A stretch of DNA of 64,000 nt, taken from assembly GCF_014207955.1 (NCBI RefSeq), contig NZ_JACHLK010000002.1, forward strand, positions 310,001-374,000. The letters run 5' to 3'. Positions 16,128 through 24,425 of this stretch are shown here, piece by piece. Every line of letters begins with the position of its first letter. The first letter of the stretch is position 1. Source of the DNA: Acidovorax soli. GTDB taxonomy: Bacteria; Pseudomonadota; Gammaproteobacteria; Burkholderiales; Burkholderiaceae_C. The notes beneath the pieces are model-generated. The model was given only the letters and a program-made list of their open reading frames with translations, had not been told where the DNA came from and did not search any database. The translations under genes and the position numbers were made by a program.

Positions 16128-16700
16128 ATGAAACCCAAGGACGACGAAAAGCAGCGCGCCATTGCGCAGGCCACCTTCGATCTGGTGGGCCAGACCGGGC
16201 TGAGCGGCCTCACCATGGCGCAGATCGCGCGCGCCGCCGGCATTGCCACGAGCACGCTGTATGTCTACTACCCGTCCAAGGACGAGCTCATCAGCCAGCT
16301 CTACCAGGACGCCAAGACCGTCACCGCCGCGCGCATCATGGAAGGCGTGGTGCCCAGCCTGCCGTACCGCGCGCGCGTGCGCCGCATCTGGGAGAACCTG
16401 CTGCGCCACCGGCTCGACCAGTACGCCGAGGTGGTGTTCCAGGAGCAGTACTACAACTCCCCCTGGTTCACCGAGGGCAACCGCGAGTTCTCCACGCGCC
16501 TGATGACCGGCTTCTACGCGCTCATGCGCGAGGGGCAGGAGCAGGAGATCCTCAAGGCCGTGCCCGTGCCGCTGCTCACCGCCAGCCTCACGGGCTCGGT
16601 GCGCGACACCGCCACCCTGGTGCGCACGGGCGTGCTGCCCGACGACGAGGCGCTGCACCAGGCCGCCTTCAGCCTGTGCTGGGATGCGCTCAAAGCGTAA
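16128..16700 (+). CDS. TetR-family transcriptional regulator
   Basis: Repressor of 190 residues. The N-terminal TetR HTH is clear (IAQATFDLVGQTGLSGLTMAQI, then AGIATSTLYVYYPSKDELI), followed by a helical ligand-binding domain with no recognisable specificity. It sits directly upstream of the molybdenum-hydroxylase genes on the same strand. A shared 14-mer box in front of both tetR and the iorA-like gene points to autoregulation and control of that operon; the inducer may be the enzyme's aromatic or heterocyclic substrate, which is inference. Confidence 0.9.
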   Translation: MKPKDDEKQRAIAQATFDLVGQTGLSGLTMAQIARAAGIATSTLYVYYPSKDELISQLYQDAKTVTAARIMEGVVPSLPYRARVRRIWENLLRHRLDQYAEVVFQEQYYNSPWFTEGNREFSTRLMTGFYALMREGQEQEILKAVPVPLLTASLTGSVRDTATLVRTGVLPDDEALHQAAFSLCWDALKA

Positions 16701-16720
16701 CTCTTCAATTTGCGCTTTAA

Positions 16721-16734
16721 TCGAATAAATATTC
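16721..16734 (+). promoter_or_regulatory. TetR-box candidate upstream of the molybdenum-hydroxylase operon
   Basis: TCGAATAAATATTC contains the inverted repeat GAATA/TATTC and differs at one position from the TCGAATAAAAATTC box in the tetR promoter. It lies between the tetR stop and the iorA-like start in an AT-rich patch suited to a promoter. Confidence 0.55.
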
Positions 16735-16854
16735 TCTTAAAAATGGCAACACCTTCTGCGTTTGCGTTGCCTGACCGAAGGCGGTGTTGAAGCCGCCTGC
16801 GTTCTGCTGTTTCCGTCAGTCCCCCTGAAAACACCTCCCCAAGGAGAACCCACG

Positions 16855-17316
16855 ATGCCAACCCTCCATATCAACGGCAAAGAAACGGTGGTGGATGCCG
16901 ATGAGTCCACCCCCATCCTCTGGGCCCTGCGCGACACGCTGGGCATGACCGGCACCAAGTTCGGCTGCGGCGCTGCCCTGTGCGGCGCCTGCACGGTGCA
17001 CCTCAATGGCGCACCCATCCGCTCGTGCATCACGCCCATTTCGGCGGCGGCGGGCCAGAAGATCACCACCATCGAGGCCATCGCTGCCAACGACAAGGTG
17101 GGCAAGGCCGTGCACGCCGCCTGGGTCAAGCACGACGTGGCGCAATGCGGCTACTGCCAGAGCGGCCAGATCATGAGCGCCACGGCCCTGCTCAAGGGCA
17201 AGAAGAAGCCGAGCGATGCCGACATCGACACCGCCATGGCCGGCAACATCTGCCGCTGTGGCACCTATGTGCGCATCCGTGCCGCCATCCACGATGCGGC
17301 CCGCAGCCTGGCCTGA
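16855..17316 (+). CDS. iorA: (2Fe-2S) subunit of IorAB-type molybdenum hydroxylase
   Basis: Small iron-sulfur subunit of 153 residues of an isoquinoline 1-oxidoreductase/aldehyde-oxidase-type enzyme. The N-terminal plant-type 2Fe-2S cluster is in FGCGAALCGACTVHLNG with a further Cys in RSCITPI. The second, helical 2Fe-2S domain has CGYCQSGQIM and NICRCGTYVRIRAAI. The ATG at 16855 has an AAGGAG ribosome-binding site (16841-16846). It passes electrons from the molybdenum subunit encoded 13 bp downstream, probably to a cytochrome because no FAD subunit is present. Confidence 0.92.
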   Translation: MPTLHINGKETVVDADESTPILWALRDTLGMTGTKFGCGAALCGACTVHLNGAPIRSCITPISAAAGQKITTIEAIAANDKVGKAVHAAWVKHDVAQCGYCQSGQIMSATALLKGKKKPSDADIDTAMAGNICRCGTYVRIRAAIHDAARSLA

Positions 17317-17329
17317 AGGAGCGCACACC

Positions 17330-19588
17330 ATGCATTTCGAACCCCACACCGTTCAGGCCCACATGCCCCGCCACCTGCTGGCACTGCTCGAAAGCGTGCA
17401 GGATGCGCCCGCCGAACCCGCGCAGGGCCTGGCGCGCCGCAGCTTCCTCAAGGTCACGGCGGCCACCGGCTTTGCGCTGGGTGCGTTCCCTCTGGCTGCC
17501 GTGGCCCAGGGCGCAGCCGCGCCGGCGGGCGGTCTCAAGCCCTTCGAGCAGCCCTCGGCCTTTGTGCGCATCGAGCCCGATGGCACGGTCACCGTCACCA
17601 TCAACCGGCTCGATTTCGGCCAGGGCGTGCAGACCGGCCTGCCCATGATCCTGGCCGAAGAGCTCGATGCCGACTGGTCCAAGGTGCGCAGCACGCACGG
17701 CGATGCCAATCCGGCCTATGCCGATCCGGCCATGGGCATGCACCTCACGGGCGGCTCCAATTCCATCAAGAACTCCTACACCCAGTACCGCGAACTGGGC
17801 GCGCGCACGCGTGCCATGCTGGTCTCGGCCGCGGCGGCGCAGTGGGGGGTGGATGCATCGACCCTGCGCACGCAAAGCGGCTTTGTCGTGGGCCCCGGCG
17901 GCAAGAAGCTGGGCTATGGCGAGCTGGCCGAGGCGGCCATGAAGCTGCCCGTGCCCGAGAAGGTCACGCTCAAGGACCCCAAGCAGTTCCGCCTGATCGG
18001 CAAGCCCACGGGCCGGCTCGATGCCAAGGCCAAAGCCAGCGGCCAGCAGGGCTACGGCATCGACGTGCGCCTGCCCGGCATGCTGACCGCCGTGGTCGCG
18101 CGCCCCCCGGTGTTCGCGGCCAAACTGAAGTCCCTGGACGATTCGGCCGCCAAGGCGGTCAAGGGCGTCAAGGCCGTGCTGCGCGTGCCCGTGGACCGCG
18201 GCGGCGAGGGCGTGGCCGTGGTGGCCGACGGCTACTGGGCCGCCAAGCAGGGGCGCGATGCGCTCAAGGTGGAATGGGACACGGCCGCGGTCGAGAAGGC
18301 CGACACCGTGCAGATGCTGGCCAGCTACCGCGAGCTGGCGGCCAAGCCCGGCCTGGTGGCCATGCAGGCCGACACAGCCCCGCTGGCGAACGCGCCGCAC
18401 AGGATCAGCGCCGAGTACGTCTTCCCCTACCTGGCGCATGCCCCCATGGAGCCGCTCAACTGCACCGTGCAGTTGGTCGGCAACAAGGCCGAGCTGTGGA
18501 TGGGCACGCAGATGCCGGGCCTGGACGCCGTGGCCGCGGCCAAGGCCCTGGGCCTGCAACCGCAGGACGTGAAGATCCACACCCAGATGGCCGGGGGCGG
18601 CTTTGGCCGCCGTGGCGTGCCCACGGCCGACTACGTGGTGGAGGCCTGCGCGGTCGCCAAGGCGGCCGGGGCCGCAGGCCTGGCAGCCCCGGTGCGCACG
18701 CTCTGGAGCCGCGAGGACGACATCAAGGGCGGCTACTACCGCCCCATGCACGTGCACCGCGCCGAGATCGGCTTCGACGCCCAGGGCAATGTGCTGGCCT
18801 GGGACCACACCATCGTGGGCCAGTCCATCCTCAAGGGCTCGCCCTTCGAGGGCTTCATGGTCAAGAACGGCATCGATGCCACGGCCATCGAAGGCATGAA
18901 GGAGCCCTATGATGTGCCGATGAAGCTCTCGGTCCACCACCCGCAGGTCAATGTGCCGGTGCTGTGGTGGCGCAGCGTGGGCTCCACCCACACCGCCTAT
19001 GCGATGGAAACACTGATCGATGAAGTGGCCCGCACCACGAAGCAGGACCCCGTGGCCTACCGCCTGCGCCTCATGGGCGACAAGCACCCGCGCCACAAGG
19101 CGGCCCTGGAGCTGGCCGTGGCCCAGTCGGGCTATGGCAAGAAGAAGCTGCCTGCGGGCCGCGCCTGGGGCGTGGCGGTGCACGTGTCCTTCCAGTCGGT
19201 CGTGGCCTATGTGGTCGAGGCCTCGGTGACCAAGGACGGTGCGCCCAAGCTGCACCGCATCACGGCCGGCGTGCATTGCAACCTGGCGGTCAACCCGAAA
19301 AGCGTGGAGGCCCAGGTGCAGGGCGGGGCGCTGATGGGGCTGTCGATGTGCCTGCCGGGTGGCGCCGTCACGCTCAAGGACGGCGTGGTGGAGCAAAGCA
19401 ATTTCGGCGACTTCGCGGTGCCGCGCATCACCGACATGCCCCAGGTGGCCGTGCACATCGTGCCCAGTGCCGAGCCCCCCACGGGCATGGGCGAGCCCGG
19501 GCTGCCCCCGCTGGCGCCGGCGTTCGCCAACGCCATTGCACAGCTCACCGGCAAGACGCTGCGCGAATTGCCGTTCAAAATGGCGTGA
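17330..19588 (+). CDS. iorB: molybdopterin-binding large subunit of IorAB-type hydroxylase (TAT-exported)
   Basis: Catalytic subunit of about 752 residues that binds the molybdopterin cytosine dinucleotide cofactor. A twin-arginine signal (ARRSFLKVTAATGFALGAF, about residues 35-55) preceded by an unusually long 34-residue N-region indicates export as a folded complex with its FeS partner. Family motifs include NRLDFGQGVQTGLPMILAEEL, GGSNSIKNSYTQYRELGA, GGGFGRRGVPTADYV, and near the C-terminus PPTGMGEPGLPPLAPAFANAI with the catalytic Glu in GMGEPGLPP. Substrates of relatives are aldehydes, isoquinoline, nicotinate-type heterocycles; which applies here is unknown. It is followed by an overlapping mocA-like gene. 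Confidence 0.92.
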   Translation: MHFEPHTVQAHMPRHLLALLESVQDAPAEPAQGLARRSFLKVTAATGFALGAFPLAAVAQGAAAPAGGLKPFEQPSAFVRIEPDGTVTVTINRLDFGQGVQTGLPMILAEELDADWSKVRSTHGDANPAYADPAMGMHLTGGSNSIKNSYTQYRELGARTRAMLVSAAAAQWGVDASTLRTQSGFVVGPGGKKLGYGELAEAAMKLPVPEKVTLKDPKQFRLIGKPTGRLDAKAKASGQQGYGIDVRLPGMLTAVVARPPVFAAKLKSLDDSAAKAVKGVKAVLRVPVDRGGEGVAVVADGYWAAKQGRDALKVEWDTAAVEKADTVQMLASYRELAAKPGLVAMQADTAPLANAPHRISAEYVFPYLAHAPMEPLNCTVQLVGNKAELWMGTQMPGLDAVAAAKALGLQPQDVKIHTQMAGGGFGRRGVPTADYVVEACAVAKAAGAAGLAAPVRTLWSREDDIKGGYYRPMHVHRAEIGFDAQGNVLAWDHTIVGQSILKGSPFEGFMVKNGIDATAIEGMKEPYDVPMKLSVHHPQVNVPVLWWRSVGSTHTAYAMETLIDEVARTTKQDPVAYRLRLMGDKHPRHKAALELAVAQSGYGKKKLPAGRAWGVAVHVSFQSVVAYVVEASVTKDGAPKLHRITAGVHCNLAVNPKSVEAQVQGGALMGLSMCLPGGAVTLKDGVVEQSNFGDFAVPRITDMPQVAVHIVPSAEPPTGMGEPGLPPLAPAFANAIAQLTGKTLRELPFKMA

Positions 19589-20157
19589 TGGAACCAGAAC
19601 CGCTGCCATCCCCCATCGTGCTCGTGCTGGCCTCTGGCCGGGGCGAGCGCTTTGCCGCCTCGGGCGGCACCGTCCACAAGCTGAGTGCGCTGCTCCACGG
19701 CCTGCCGGTGCTGGAGCACACGCTGGCCGCCGTGCGCGCCAGCGGCCTGCCCTGGCACCTGGAGGACGTGGGCCACCCGGGCATGGGCGATTCGATCGCG
19801 GCGGCGGTGCGCGCCACGGCCAACGCACCGGGCTGGCTGGTGCTGCCGGGCGATCTGCCCCTGGTGCAGCCGCGCACCCTGCGCCGCATGGCGGCGGCAC
19901 TCTACGGCTGTGCGGTGGCGGTGCCCGAATACCGTGGCGAGCGCGGCCACCCGGTGGCTTTTTCTGCGCAATGCCTGCCTGGCCTGCTGGCCCTGGCGGG
20001 GGAGCAGGGCGCCGCCAGCGTGGTGCGCGAGCAGCAACAGCAGGGCAGGGTGCGGCTGGTGGAGGTGGACGATGAAGGCACGGTGACCGATGTGGACACC
20101 GTGCAGGACCTGGCCCGGGCGGAGCAGGTCCTGGCCGGCCGGCTTACTTTGCCGTGA
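19588..20157 (+). CDS. mocA: MocA-like molybdenum cofactor cytidylyltransferase
   Basis: Nucleotidyltransferase-fold protein of 189 residues with LVLASGRGERF near the N-terminus (variant of the LAAGxSxRxG loop), the metal-binding PGDLPLV motif and GHPVAF. MocA enzymes add CMP to molybdopterin, giving the MCD cofactor needed by xanthine-oxidase-family enzymes. Its ATG overlaps the stop of the large hydroxylase subunit (TGATG), so it is a dedicated maturation factor in inference. The 3' end overlaps the convergent sodC by 14 bp. Confidence 0.82.
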   Translation: MEPEPLPSPIVLVLASGRGERFAASGGTVHKLSALLHGLPVLEHTLAAVRASGLPWHLEDVGHPGMGDSIAAAVRATANAPGWLVLPGDLPLVQPRTLRRMAAALYGCAVAVPEYRGERGHPVAFSAQCLPGLLALAGEQGAASVVREQQQQGRVRLVEVDDEGTVTDVDTVQDLARAEQVLAGRLTLP

Positions 20158-20665
20158 TCACTGCGCACGCCAGGCGCGGGCCGGCGTTGCCCGTGGGCTG
20201 GGTGGTGTAGTCATCGGGGTCGCGGTGCACGATCAGGCCCTTGCCGACGATGTCGTTGGCGCTGCTGCCCACGCGGATGGAACGCGACTCGAAATTGATC
20301 CGGGCCACGCCACCGGCATCGGCCTTGAGGCTGGGCAGGTCGCCCGTGTGGTGCTCGGCGCCCCCATGGCTGCCGTGCGGCTTGCCACCGGGGTTGAAGT
20401 GGCCGCCTGTGCTCATGCCGTCGCCGCTGGAGCAGTCGCCCTTTTCATGGACGTGGAAACCATGCTCGGCATTGGGCTTGAGGCCGCGCACCTCGCCCAC
20501 CACCTTGACGGTTTCGCCCGTCTGGGTGAAGGTCACCGTGCCGGTGGTGGTGTTGCCGCGCGTGGATTCCAGCTTGGCCGTGGCCGAGGGGCCGGACGAG
20601 GAAAAGGCGGCACAGCCCGCCAGGGAGGCAACGGCCACGGCGAGCGCTGCAAAACGAAGATTCAT
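20144..20665 (-). CDS. sodC: Cu/Zn superoxide dismutase, lipoprotein
   Basis: Periplasmic enzyme of 173 residues that dismutates superoxide. The start at 20665 gives a lipoprotein signal peptide ending in the lipobox LAGC (MNLRFAALAVAVASLAGCAA), so it is predicted to be membrane-anchored; the longer reading to 20770 is rejected because it buries this signal. Metal ligands are visible in HGFHVHEKGDC, GGHFNPGGKPHG, HHTGDLPSL and the Cu-site LIVHRDPDDY. The structural disulfide Cys pair (GDC and LACAVI) is present. Confidence 0.95.
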   Translation of the reverse strand: MNLRFAALAVAVASLAGCAAFSSSGPSATAKLESTRGNTTTGTVTFTQTGETVKVVGEVRGLKPNAEHGFHVHEKGDCSSGDGMSTGGHFNPGGKPHGSHGGAEHHTGDLPSLKADAGGVARINFESRSIRVGSSANDIVGKGLIVHRDPDDYTTQPTGNAGPRLACAVITAK

Positions 20666-20828
20666 GAAATTCACTCCTTGCTTGAAATATTGGCAGGCAT
20701 GGGGCATGCGCGCTGCATCGGGCGCCCACGCCTTGGGACACTGGTACGGATGCGCCGTCCGCCGCGCCATGATGCGTTGCCGCTGCCGCCGACCCGGCGA
20801 ACCGTACGCCGCAGGGGCACCACTATGC

Positions 20829-21422
20829 CTACTTTTTCACGGTAAGAGAAAGTAATCTTGCAAGCGAACGGTCGTGGATGCCCAGGCGGCAAAGCTCATC
20901 GTAGGTGGCCTGGGCATAGTCGCGCGTGGTGCCGTAGCGGCCGCAGGCCTCCTCGAAGATGCGCCGGTACTCCTGGTCGGGCAGTTCGCCCGTGTGGTTG
21001 GGGCTTTTGCGCGACAGGGTGAAGGCCAGGGCCTGCACGGCACCGTGGGGTGTGTGGCAGGTGAGCCAGCGCGGGTCGTACACCCCGGTCATCATCTCGC
21101 GCTGCCACAGGTTGACCAGCACCTGGCGCGCATGCGCCTTGTCCACGCGGAACACCATGCCCCGGCAACTGCCGCCCGAGAGCATGCCGAACACCAGGCC
21201 CGGGCACTCGGGCGTGCCGCGGTTGATGCGGCTCCACATCTTGAGCGCGCGGTGCCAGCCATGCACGCGTGCCGCACGCCGCTCGGCAAAGTCGAAATCG
21301 GGCCGCCAGATCAGCGAACCATAGCCAAAGATCCACAGGTCGCGGTGGCCACCCCATTCCTGCAGGGCCCGCTCCAGCATGGGGGCGGGGTCACGCAGCG
21401 GCGCAGGAAGACTGGTCATCAC
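20829..21422 (-). CDS. chaC: glutathione-specific gamma-glutamylcyclotransferase (ChaC)
   Basis: Protein of 197 residues of the ChaC family, which cleaves glutathione to 5-oxoproline and Cys-Gly. The cyclotransferase motif DLWIFGYGSLIWRPDF lies near residue 30, and the catalytic-Glu region is DQEYRRIFEEACGRYG. Other conserved patches are RINRGTPECPGLVFGMLSGGSC and CHTPHGAVQALAF. The start is at 21422 or one codon later (Met-Met). It is divergent from the OmpA-like gene with 80 bp between. Confidence 0.9.
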   Translation of the reverse strand: MMTSLPAPLRDPAPMLERALQEWGGHRDLWIFGYGSLIWRPDFDFAERRAARVHGWHRALKMWSRINRGTPECPGLVFGMLSGGSCRGMVFRVDKAHARQVLVNLWQREMMTGVYDPRWLTCHTPHGAVQALAFTLSRKSPNHTGELPDQEYRRIFEEACGRYGTTRDYAQATYDELCRLGIHDRSLARLLSLTVKK

Positions 21423-21502
21423 ATCACTCTACAATGAAGAAGGTGCCCAAGCGGGGCGCCTGACAATATCCACCACAGACAGAGACAACACAGGGAGACT
21501 TC

Positions 21503-22057
21503 ATGTCCGGTAGTTCCGATAACGACAGCCAAGAACGTTTTGCACTCGGTTTTTTGTTCATCCTGATCGCACTGGTGATCTCCACCGCGGTCGGTACCGT
21601 GGTGGTCAAGCGCCTGCGGGCCGCAGCGCCCGCCAAGCCGGTCCCTGCGGCCACCGCACCGGCGGTCGCAGCCGCAGCAACTGCTGCTCCTGCCACCAAC
21701 GCGGCAAGCGCCCCGGCCGCTGACGCAGCCAGCGTGCGCGTCGAGAACGGCGTCGTGAAGTTCTACTTCGCCAGCGGCAAGGCCGAGCTGGCCGCTGGCG
21801 CCAACGAAGCCCTGGCCGACGTGGTCAAGGGCGTGGCCGAAGGCAAGAAGGCCGTGGTTTCGGGCTTCAACGACGCCACGGGCGACGCGGCCGCCAATGC
21901 CGAACTGGCCAAGCAGCGCGCCTTTGCCGTGCGCGATGCGCTCAAGGGCCTGGGCGTGGCCGAAGACAAGATCGAGCTGAAGAAGCCTGAGGACACTACC
22001 GCGAGTGGCAGCAATGCCGAGGCGCGGCGGGTGGAGGTGGCATTGGCTGCCAGCTGA
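21503..22057 (+). CDS. membrane-anchored OmpA-like periplasmic domain protein
   Basis: Protein of 184 residues: a short cytosolic N-terminus, one transmembrane helix (FALGFLFILIALVISTAVG, about 13-31), an Ala/Pro-rich linker (about 40-75), and a C-terminal OmpA/MotB-like domain starting VKFYFASGKAEL with KQRAFAVRDALKGLGV and ending RRVEVALAAS. Such domains bind peptidoglycan; a structural role linking inner membrane and cell wall is inferred. The ribosome-binding site AGGGAG precedes the ATG. A strong terminator follows, so it is probably monocistronic. Confidence 0.82.
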   Translation: MSGSSDNDSQERFALGFLFILIALVISTAVGTVVVKRLRAAAPAKPVPAATAPAVAAAATAAPATNAASAPAADAASVRVENGVVKFYFASGKAELAAGANEALADVVKGVAEGKKAVVSGFNDATGDAAANAELAKQRAFAVRDALKGLGVAEDKIELKKPEDTTASGSNAEARRVEVALAAS

Positions 22058-22086
22058 CCCGCTTCCTGGGCAGCCGCCCCTGAACG

Positions 22087-22114
22087 GAAAAGCCCGGCAG
22101 TGCCGGGCTTTTTT
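22087..22114 (+). terminator. rho-independent terminator after OmpA-like gene
   Basis: AGCCCGGCA (22091-22099) and TGCCGGGCT (22101-22109) form a perfect stem, preceded by an A run and followed by a T run, 30 bp after the stop codon. Confidence 0.85.
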
Positions 22115-22250
22115 CTGGTGTTCCGTGGCGGAAGTGCAGATCGACAACACCGAGCCCGGCTGGGCGCAGCAACCCCTGGTGGAGGTGCCTGGTCTGTGCC
22201 AGGCAAGGGCAGTTCAGGAACTATTGGTGGCGTCTGGTTACTCAGCGATC

Positions 22251-22265
22251 ACTGGACTGTCCAGT
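22251..22265 (+). promoter_or_regulatory. inverted repeat just before the chaperone ribosome-binding site
   Basis: ACTGGAC and GTCCAGT are separated by one base and end 1 base before the AGGAG ribosome-binding site (22267-22271). This could be an operator or an RNA hairpin affecting initiation. A second stem, GCCTGG/CCAGGC, is at 22187-22204. No hrp-box or PIP-box was recognised. Confidence 0.35.
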
Positions 22266-22277
22266 CAGGAGCCCACC

Positions 22278-22769
22278 ATGTCCCCATCGCCCGACGCCAC
22301 CACCGTCGACCTCAGCACCCCCGACGGCATTGCCGATGCCTTTATCAACCACGGCGTCACGCTGGCGTCCGTCAAGGGAATCACCGACGACGACCTGGAA
22401 GCGGTCTACGCCGAAGCCTACGGCCACCTGGCGGAAGGCCGCGCGCAGGAGGCCGTGGAGGACCTGATGCTGCTGGTCACGCATGACCCCTGGGAGCCGC
22501 GCTTCCAGTTTGCCTACGCGCTCGCGCAGCAACTGCTGGGCCAGCACGAAGCCGCTGCCCAGCACTACGCGCAGGCGCTGCTGATGGATGCCACGAACGC
22601 GGGCTGCATCCTGCGGCTGGGCGAGTGCATGGAAGCCATGGGCAATCTCCAAGAGGCCGAAGAGGCCTATCGCTCCTGCATCCAGCTGAGTTACCTGGAC
22701 CCTGAATACCACTTGGTGCGCGCCCACGCGCAAGCGCGCCTGTCCAGCCTGAACGGAGGTGCAGCATGA
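22278..22769 (+). CDS. type III secretion class II chaperone, SycD/LcrH/IpgC family (TPR)
   Basis: Protein of 163 residues with the diagnostic LcrH/SycD profile: GVTLASVKGITDDDLEAVYAEAY followed by three tetratricopeptide repeats (GRAQEAVEDLMLLVTHDP, AYALAQQLLGQHEAAAQHYAQAL, RLGECMEAMGNLQEAEEAYR). Family members bind the hydrophobic pore-forming translocators of type III secretion systems in the cytosol before export. The ATG at 22278 has an AGGAG site 6 bases upstream; longer readings run into the upstream terminator region. Its stop overlaps the start of the next gene (ATGA), the normal arrangement of chaperone and cargo. No other type III secretion gene is in the window. Confidence 0.85.
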   Translation: MSPSPDATTVDLSTPDGIADAFINHGVTLASVKGITDDDLEAVYAEAYGHLAEGRAQEAVEDLMLLVTHDPWEPRFQFAYALAQQLLGQHEAAAQHYAQALLMDATNAGCILRLGECMEAMGNLQEAEEAYRSCIQLSYLDPEYHLVRAHAQARLSSLNGGAA

Positions 22770-23827
22770 GCTCCCCCATCGGCGTTGGAATGGGCCGTCC
22801 GGCCAATATGTTCGGCACCGTCGGCAGTGAACCTGCACCGCGGGCCACCCAGACTGCACAGGCCGCTTCTCAGGCTCCGGTGTCGCTGACCTTGCCCGCA
22901 CCGCCACGCAGCGATGTGTCTGCAGGCCAGGCCGACCGGGTGCGCGCAACCGCCTCCGAGCCTGCCCGCGCGGGCGTGGCGCCCTCACGGGCCGAGGTGG
23001 CCAAGGGCAAGTTGGTCGCGGCCGGTGAAAAGCTGCTCGCGGCCCGGCAGGAGGGCGTGGACGTGGCCAAGACCTCGTTCTGGAAAAAGGCGCTGGGCGT
23101 GGCCCTGTCTGGCGTGGCGGTGGGCGTGGCCGCGGGCCTCACGGCCATATCGTTTGGCGGCGCCACCCCCTTGCTGGCGCTGGCCTGCGTGAACTTCGCG
23201 GTCTCCACCGGCGATGCCATCTGTGCCTACCGCAACATGCGCAACACCGAAGCCATTGCCGACCACCGGCCGCCCCCTTACGACACCCTGCCCATGGGCA
23301 ACAGCATCGTGGCCAACATGGCGCATGGGGTGTTGACGCGGTGCGGCGTCAGCGCGGAGACCGCCAGCTCGGTTGCCAAGGGGATTGGCATCACGGTCGG
23401 TGTGGGGCTGGCGGTGGCATCGATCGCGGTCAGTGCGGGACTATCGGGCCTGCCCATGGCGTATGAAGTGGCAGGCAAGGTGGCCTCGTATGCTGGCACG
23501 GCGGTGGCCGTGGCGTCCACCGTGGGAGGGATGCTCACAGACGATGCAGACCGTGAACATCTCAAGGAAACGCTGGATGGCGTTCGCCAGAACGTCACAT
23601 CGCTGGCAACACCTGACGGAAGACGCACCGAACTCGATGCGGAAGGCGAGTTGGTGGCGTCGGCCATGATCAATTCGCTGGACGGCACGGACATTGCCAC
23701 GGCCACCGCGCTGCACGAAAGCGCTCTCAACGACGCGGGCCGGACCAAGGATGCCGTGCAGGGCGCAGCCGGTGTGTTCAAGGCCGTCGAGCCGGCCATC
23801 GGCATCATGAACATGATCCGGGGGTAA
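22766..23827 (+). CDS. putative type III secretion translocator/effector with two hydrophobic regions
   Basis: I do not recognise a named family. The 353 residues have an Ala/Pro/Ser-rich disordered N-terminus (1-75), an amphipathic helix (about 78-105), a first hydrophobic region (about 109-147), a polar loop with RPPPYDTLPMGNS, a second hydrophobic region (about 206-256) and an amphipathic C-terminus ending GIMNMIRG. Residues 41-46, LTLPAP, resemble the class II chaperone-binding hexapeptide of translocators (VELPAP in YopD, from memory). With the overlapping SycD-like chaperone gene upstream, a pore-forming translocator or membrane-inserting effector is the best inference. The protein is shorter than YopB-type and longer than YopD-type translocators. 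Confidence 0.6.
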   Translation: MSSPIGVGMGRPANMFGTVGSEPAPRATQTAQAASQAPVSLTLPAPPRSDVSAGQADRVRATASEPARAGVAPSRAEVAKGKLVAAGEKLLAARQEGVDVAKTSFWKKALGVALSGVAVGVAAGLTAISFGGATPLLALACVNFAVSTGDAICAYRNMRNTEAIADHRPPPYDTLPMGNSIVANMAHGVLTRCGVSAETASSVAKGIGITVGVGLAVASIAVSAGLSGLPMAYEVAGKVASYAGTAVAVASTVGGMLTDDADREHLKETLDGVRQNVTSLATPDGRRTELDAEGELVASAMINSLDGTDIATATALHESALNDAGRTKDAVQGAAGVFKAVEPAIGIMNMIRG

Positions 23828-23897
23828 GAACCTGTTCTTCTGCCGCGCATGCCCCTGGCCCAGGAGAGGGCTCATGGCCTGACGCCCGCGCAGATAC

Positions 23898-23925
23898 AAC
23901 AAAGCCCGGCTTTGCCGGGCTTGTT
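23898..23925. terminator. rho-independent terminator, possibly bidirectional
   Basis: AAGCCCGGC and GCCGGGCTT around a TTT loop form a strong stem flanked by AACA and TGTT, between the convergent translocator-like gene and gloA. It can serve both strands. Confidence 0.75.
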
Positions 23926-23950
23926 CTTTGGGGAGGGCAGGGCCGGGCGC

Positions 23951-24364
23951 TCACCGCAGCCCTGTTCCGCCCGTATCGCTCTTGCGCTCAATCAGCTCGA
24001 TCTTGTAGCCATCGGGGTCCGTCACAAAGGCGATCACCGTGGTGCCGCCCTTCACTGGCCCGGCCTCGCGCGTGACATTGCCGCCTGCCGCCTTGATCTT
24101 CTCGCAGGCTGCATACGCATCGGGCACGCCCAGGGCGATGTGGCCATAGGCCGTGCCCAGGTCGTAGCTTTCGGTGCCCCAGTTGTAGGTGAGTTCGATC
24201 TCGGCCTGGCCGGGGTTGCCGCCGTCGAAGCCGAGAAACGCCAGCGAGTACTTGTACTCGGGGTTCTCGGACTGGCGCAGCAGCTGCATGCCCAGCACCT
24301 GGGTGTAGAAATCAATCGAGCGTTGAAGGTTGCCAACGCGGAGCATCGTGTGGAGGAATCTCAT
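23951..24364 (-). CDS. gloA: lactoylglutathione lyase (glyoxalase I)
   Basis: Cytosolic metalloenzyme of 137 residues that converts the methylglyoxal-glutathione hemithioacetal to S-lactoylglutathione. The family start [20 protein letters not shown] is intact. The four metal ligands are visible as His5 and Glu in AEIELTYN, His in YGHIAL and Glu in YKIELIER. Length and motifs fit the Ni-dependent short bacterial class. The neighbouring chaC is also a glutathione enzyme but is not in the same transcript. Confidence 0.95.
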   Translation of the reverse strand: MRFLHTMLRVGNLQRSIDFYTQVLGMQLLRQSENPEYKYSLAFLGFDGGNPGQAEIELTYNWGTESYDLGTAYGHIALGVPDAYAACEKIKAAGGNVTREAGPVKGGTTVIAFVTDPDGYKIELIERKSDTGGTGLR

Positions 24365-24425
24365 GCCCTTGATTGTGCAGGCAGATCGAAGACCTGGTGC
24401 AGGTGCAGGGTGGTGGTGGGCAGGG

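Noticed and set aside
22114..22277. Possible hrp-box or PIP-box controlling the type III chaperone pair (a GGAAC occurs near 22218).
   Set aside because: The downstream half of a hrp-box is not at the required distance and no TTCGC pair at 15 bp was seen.
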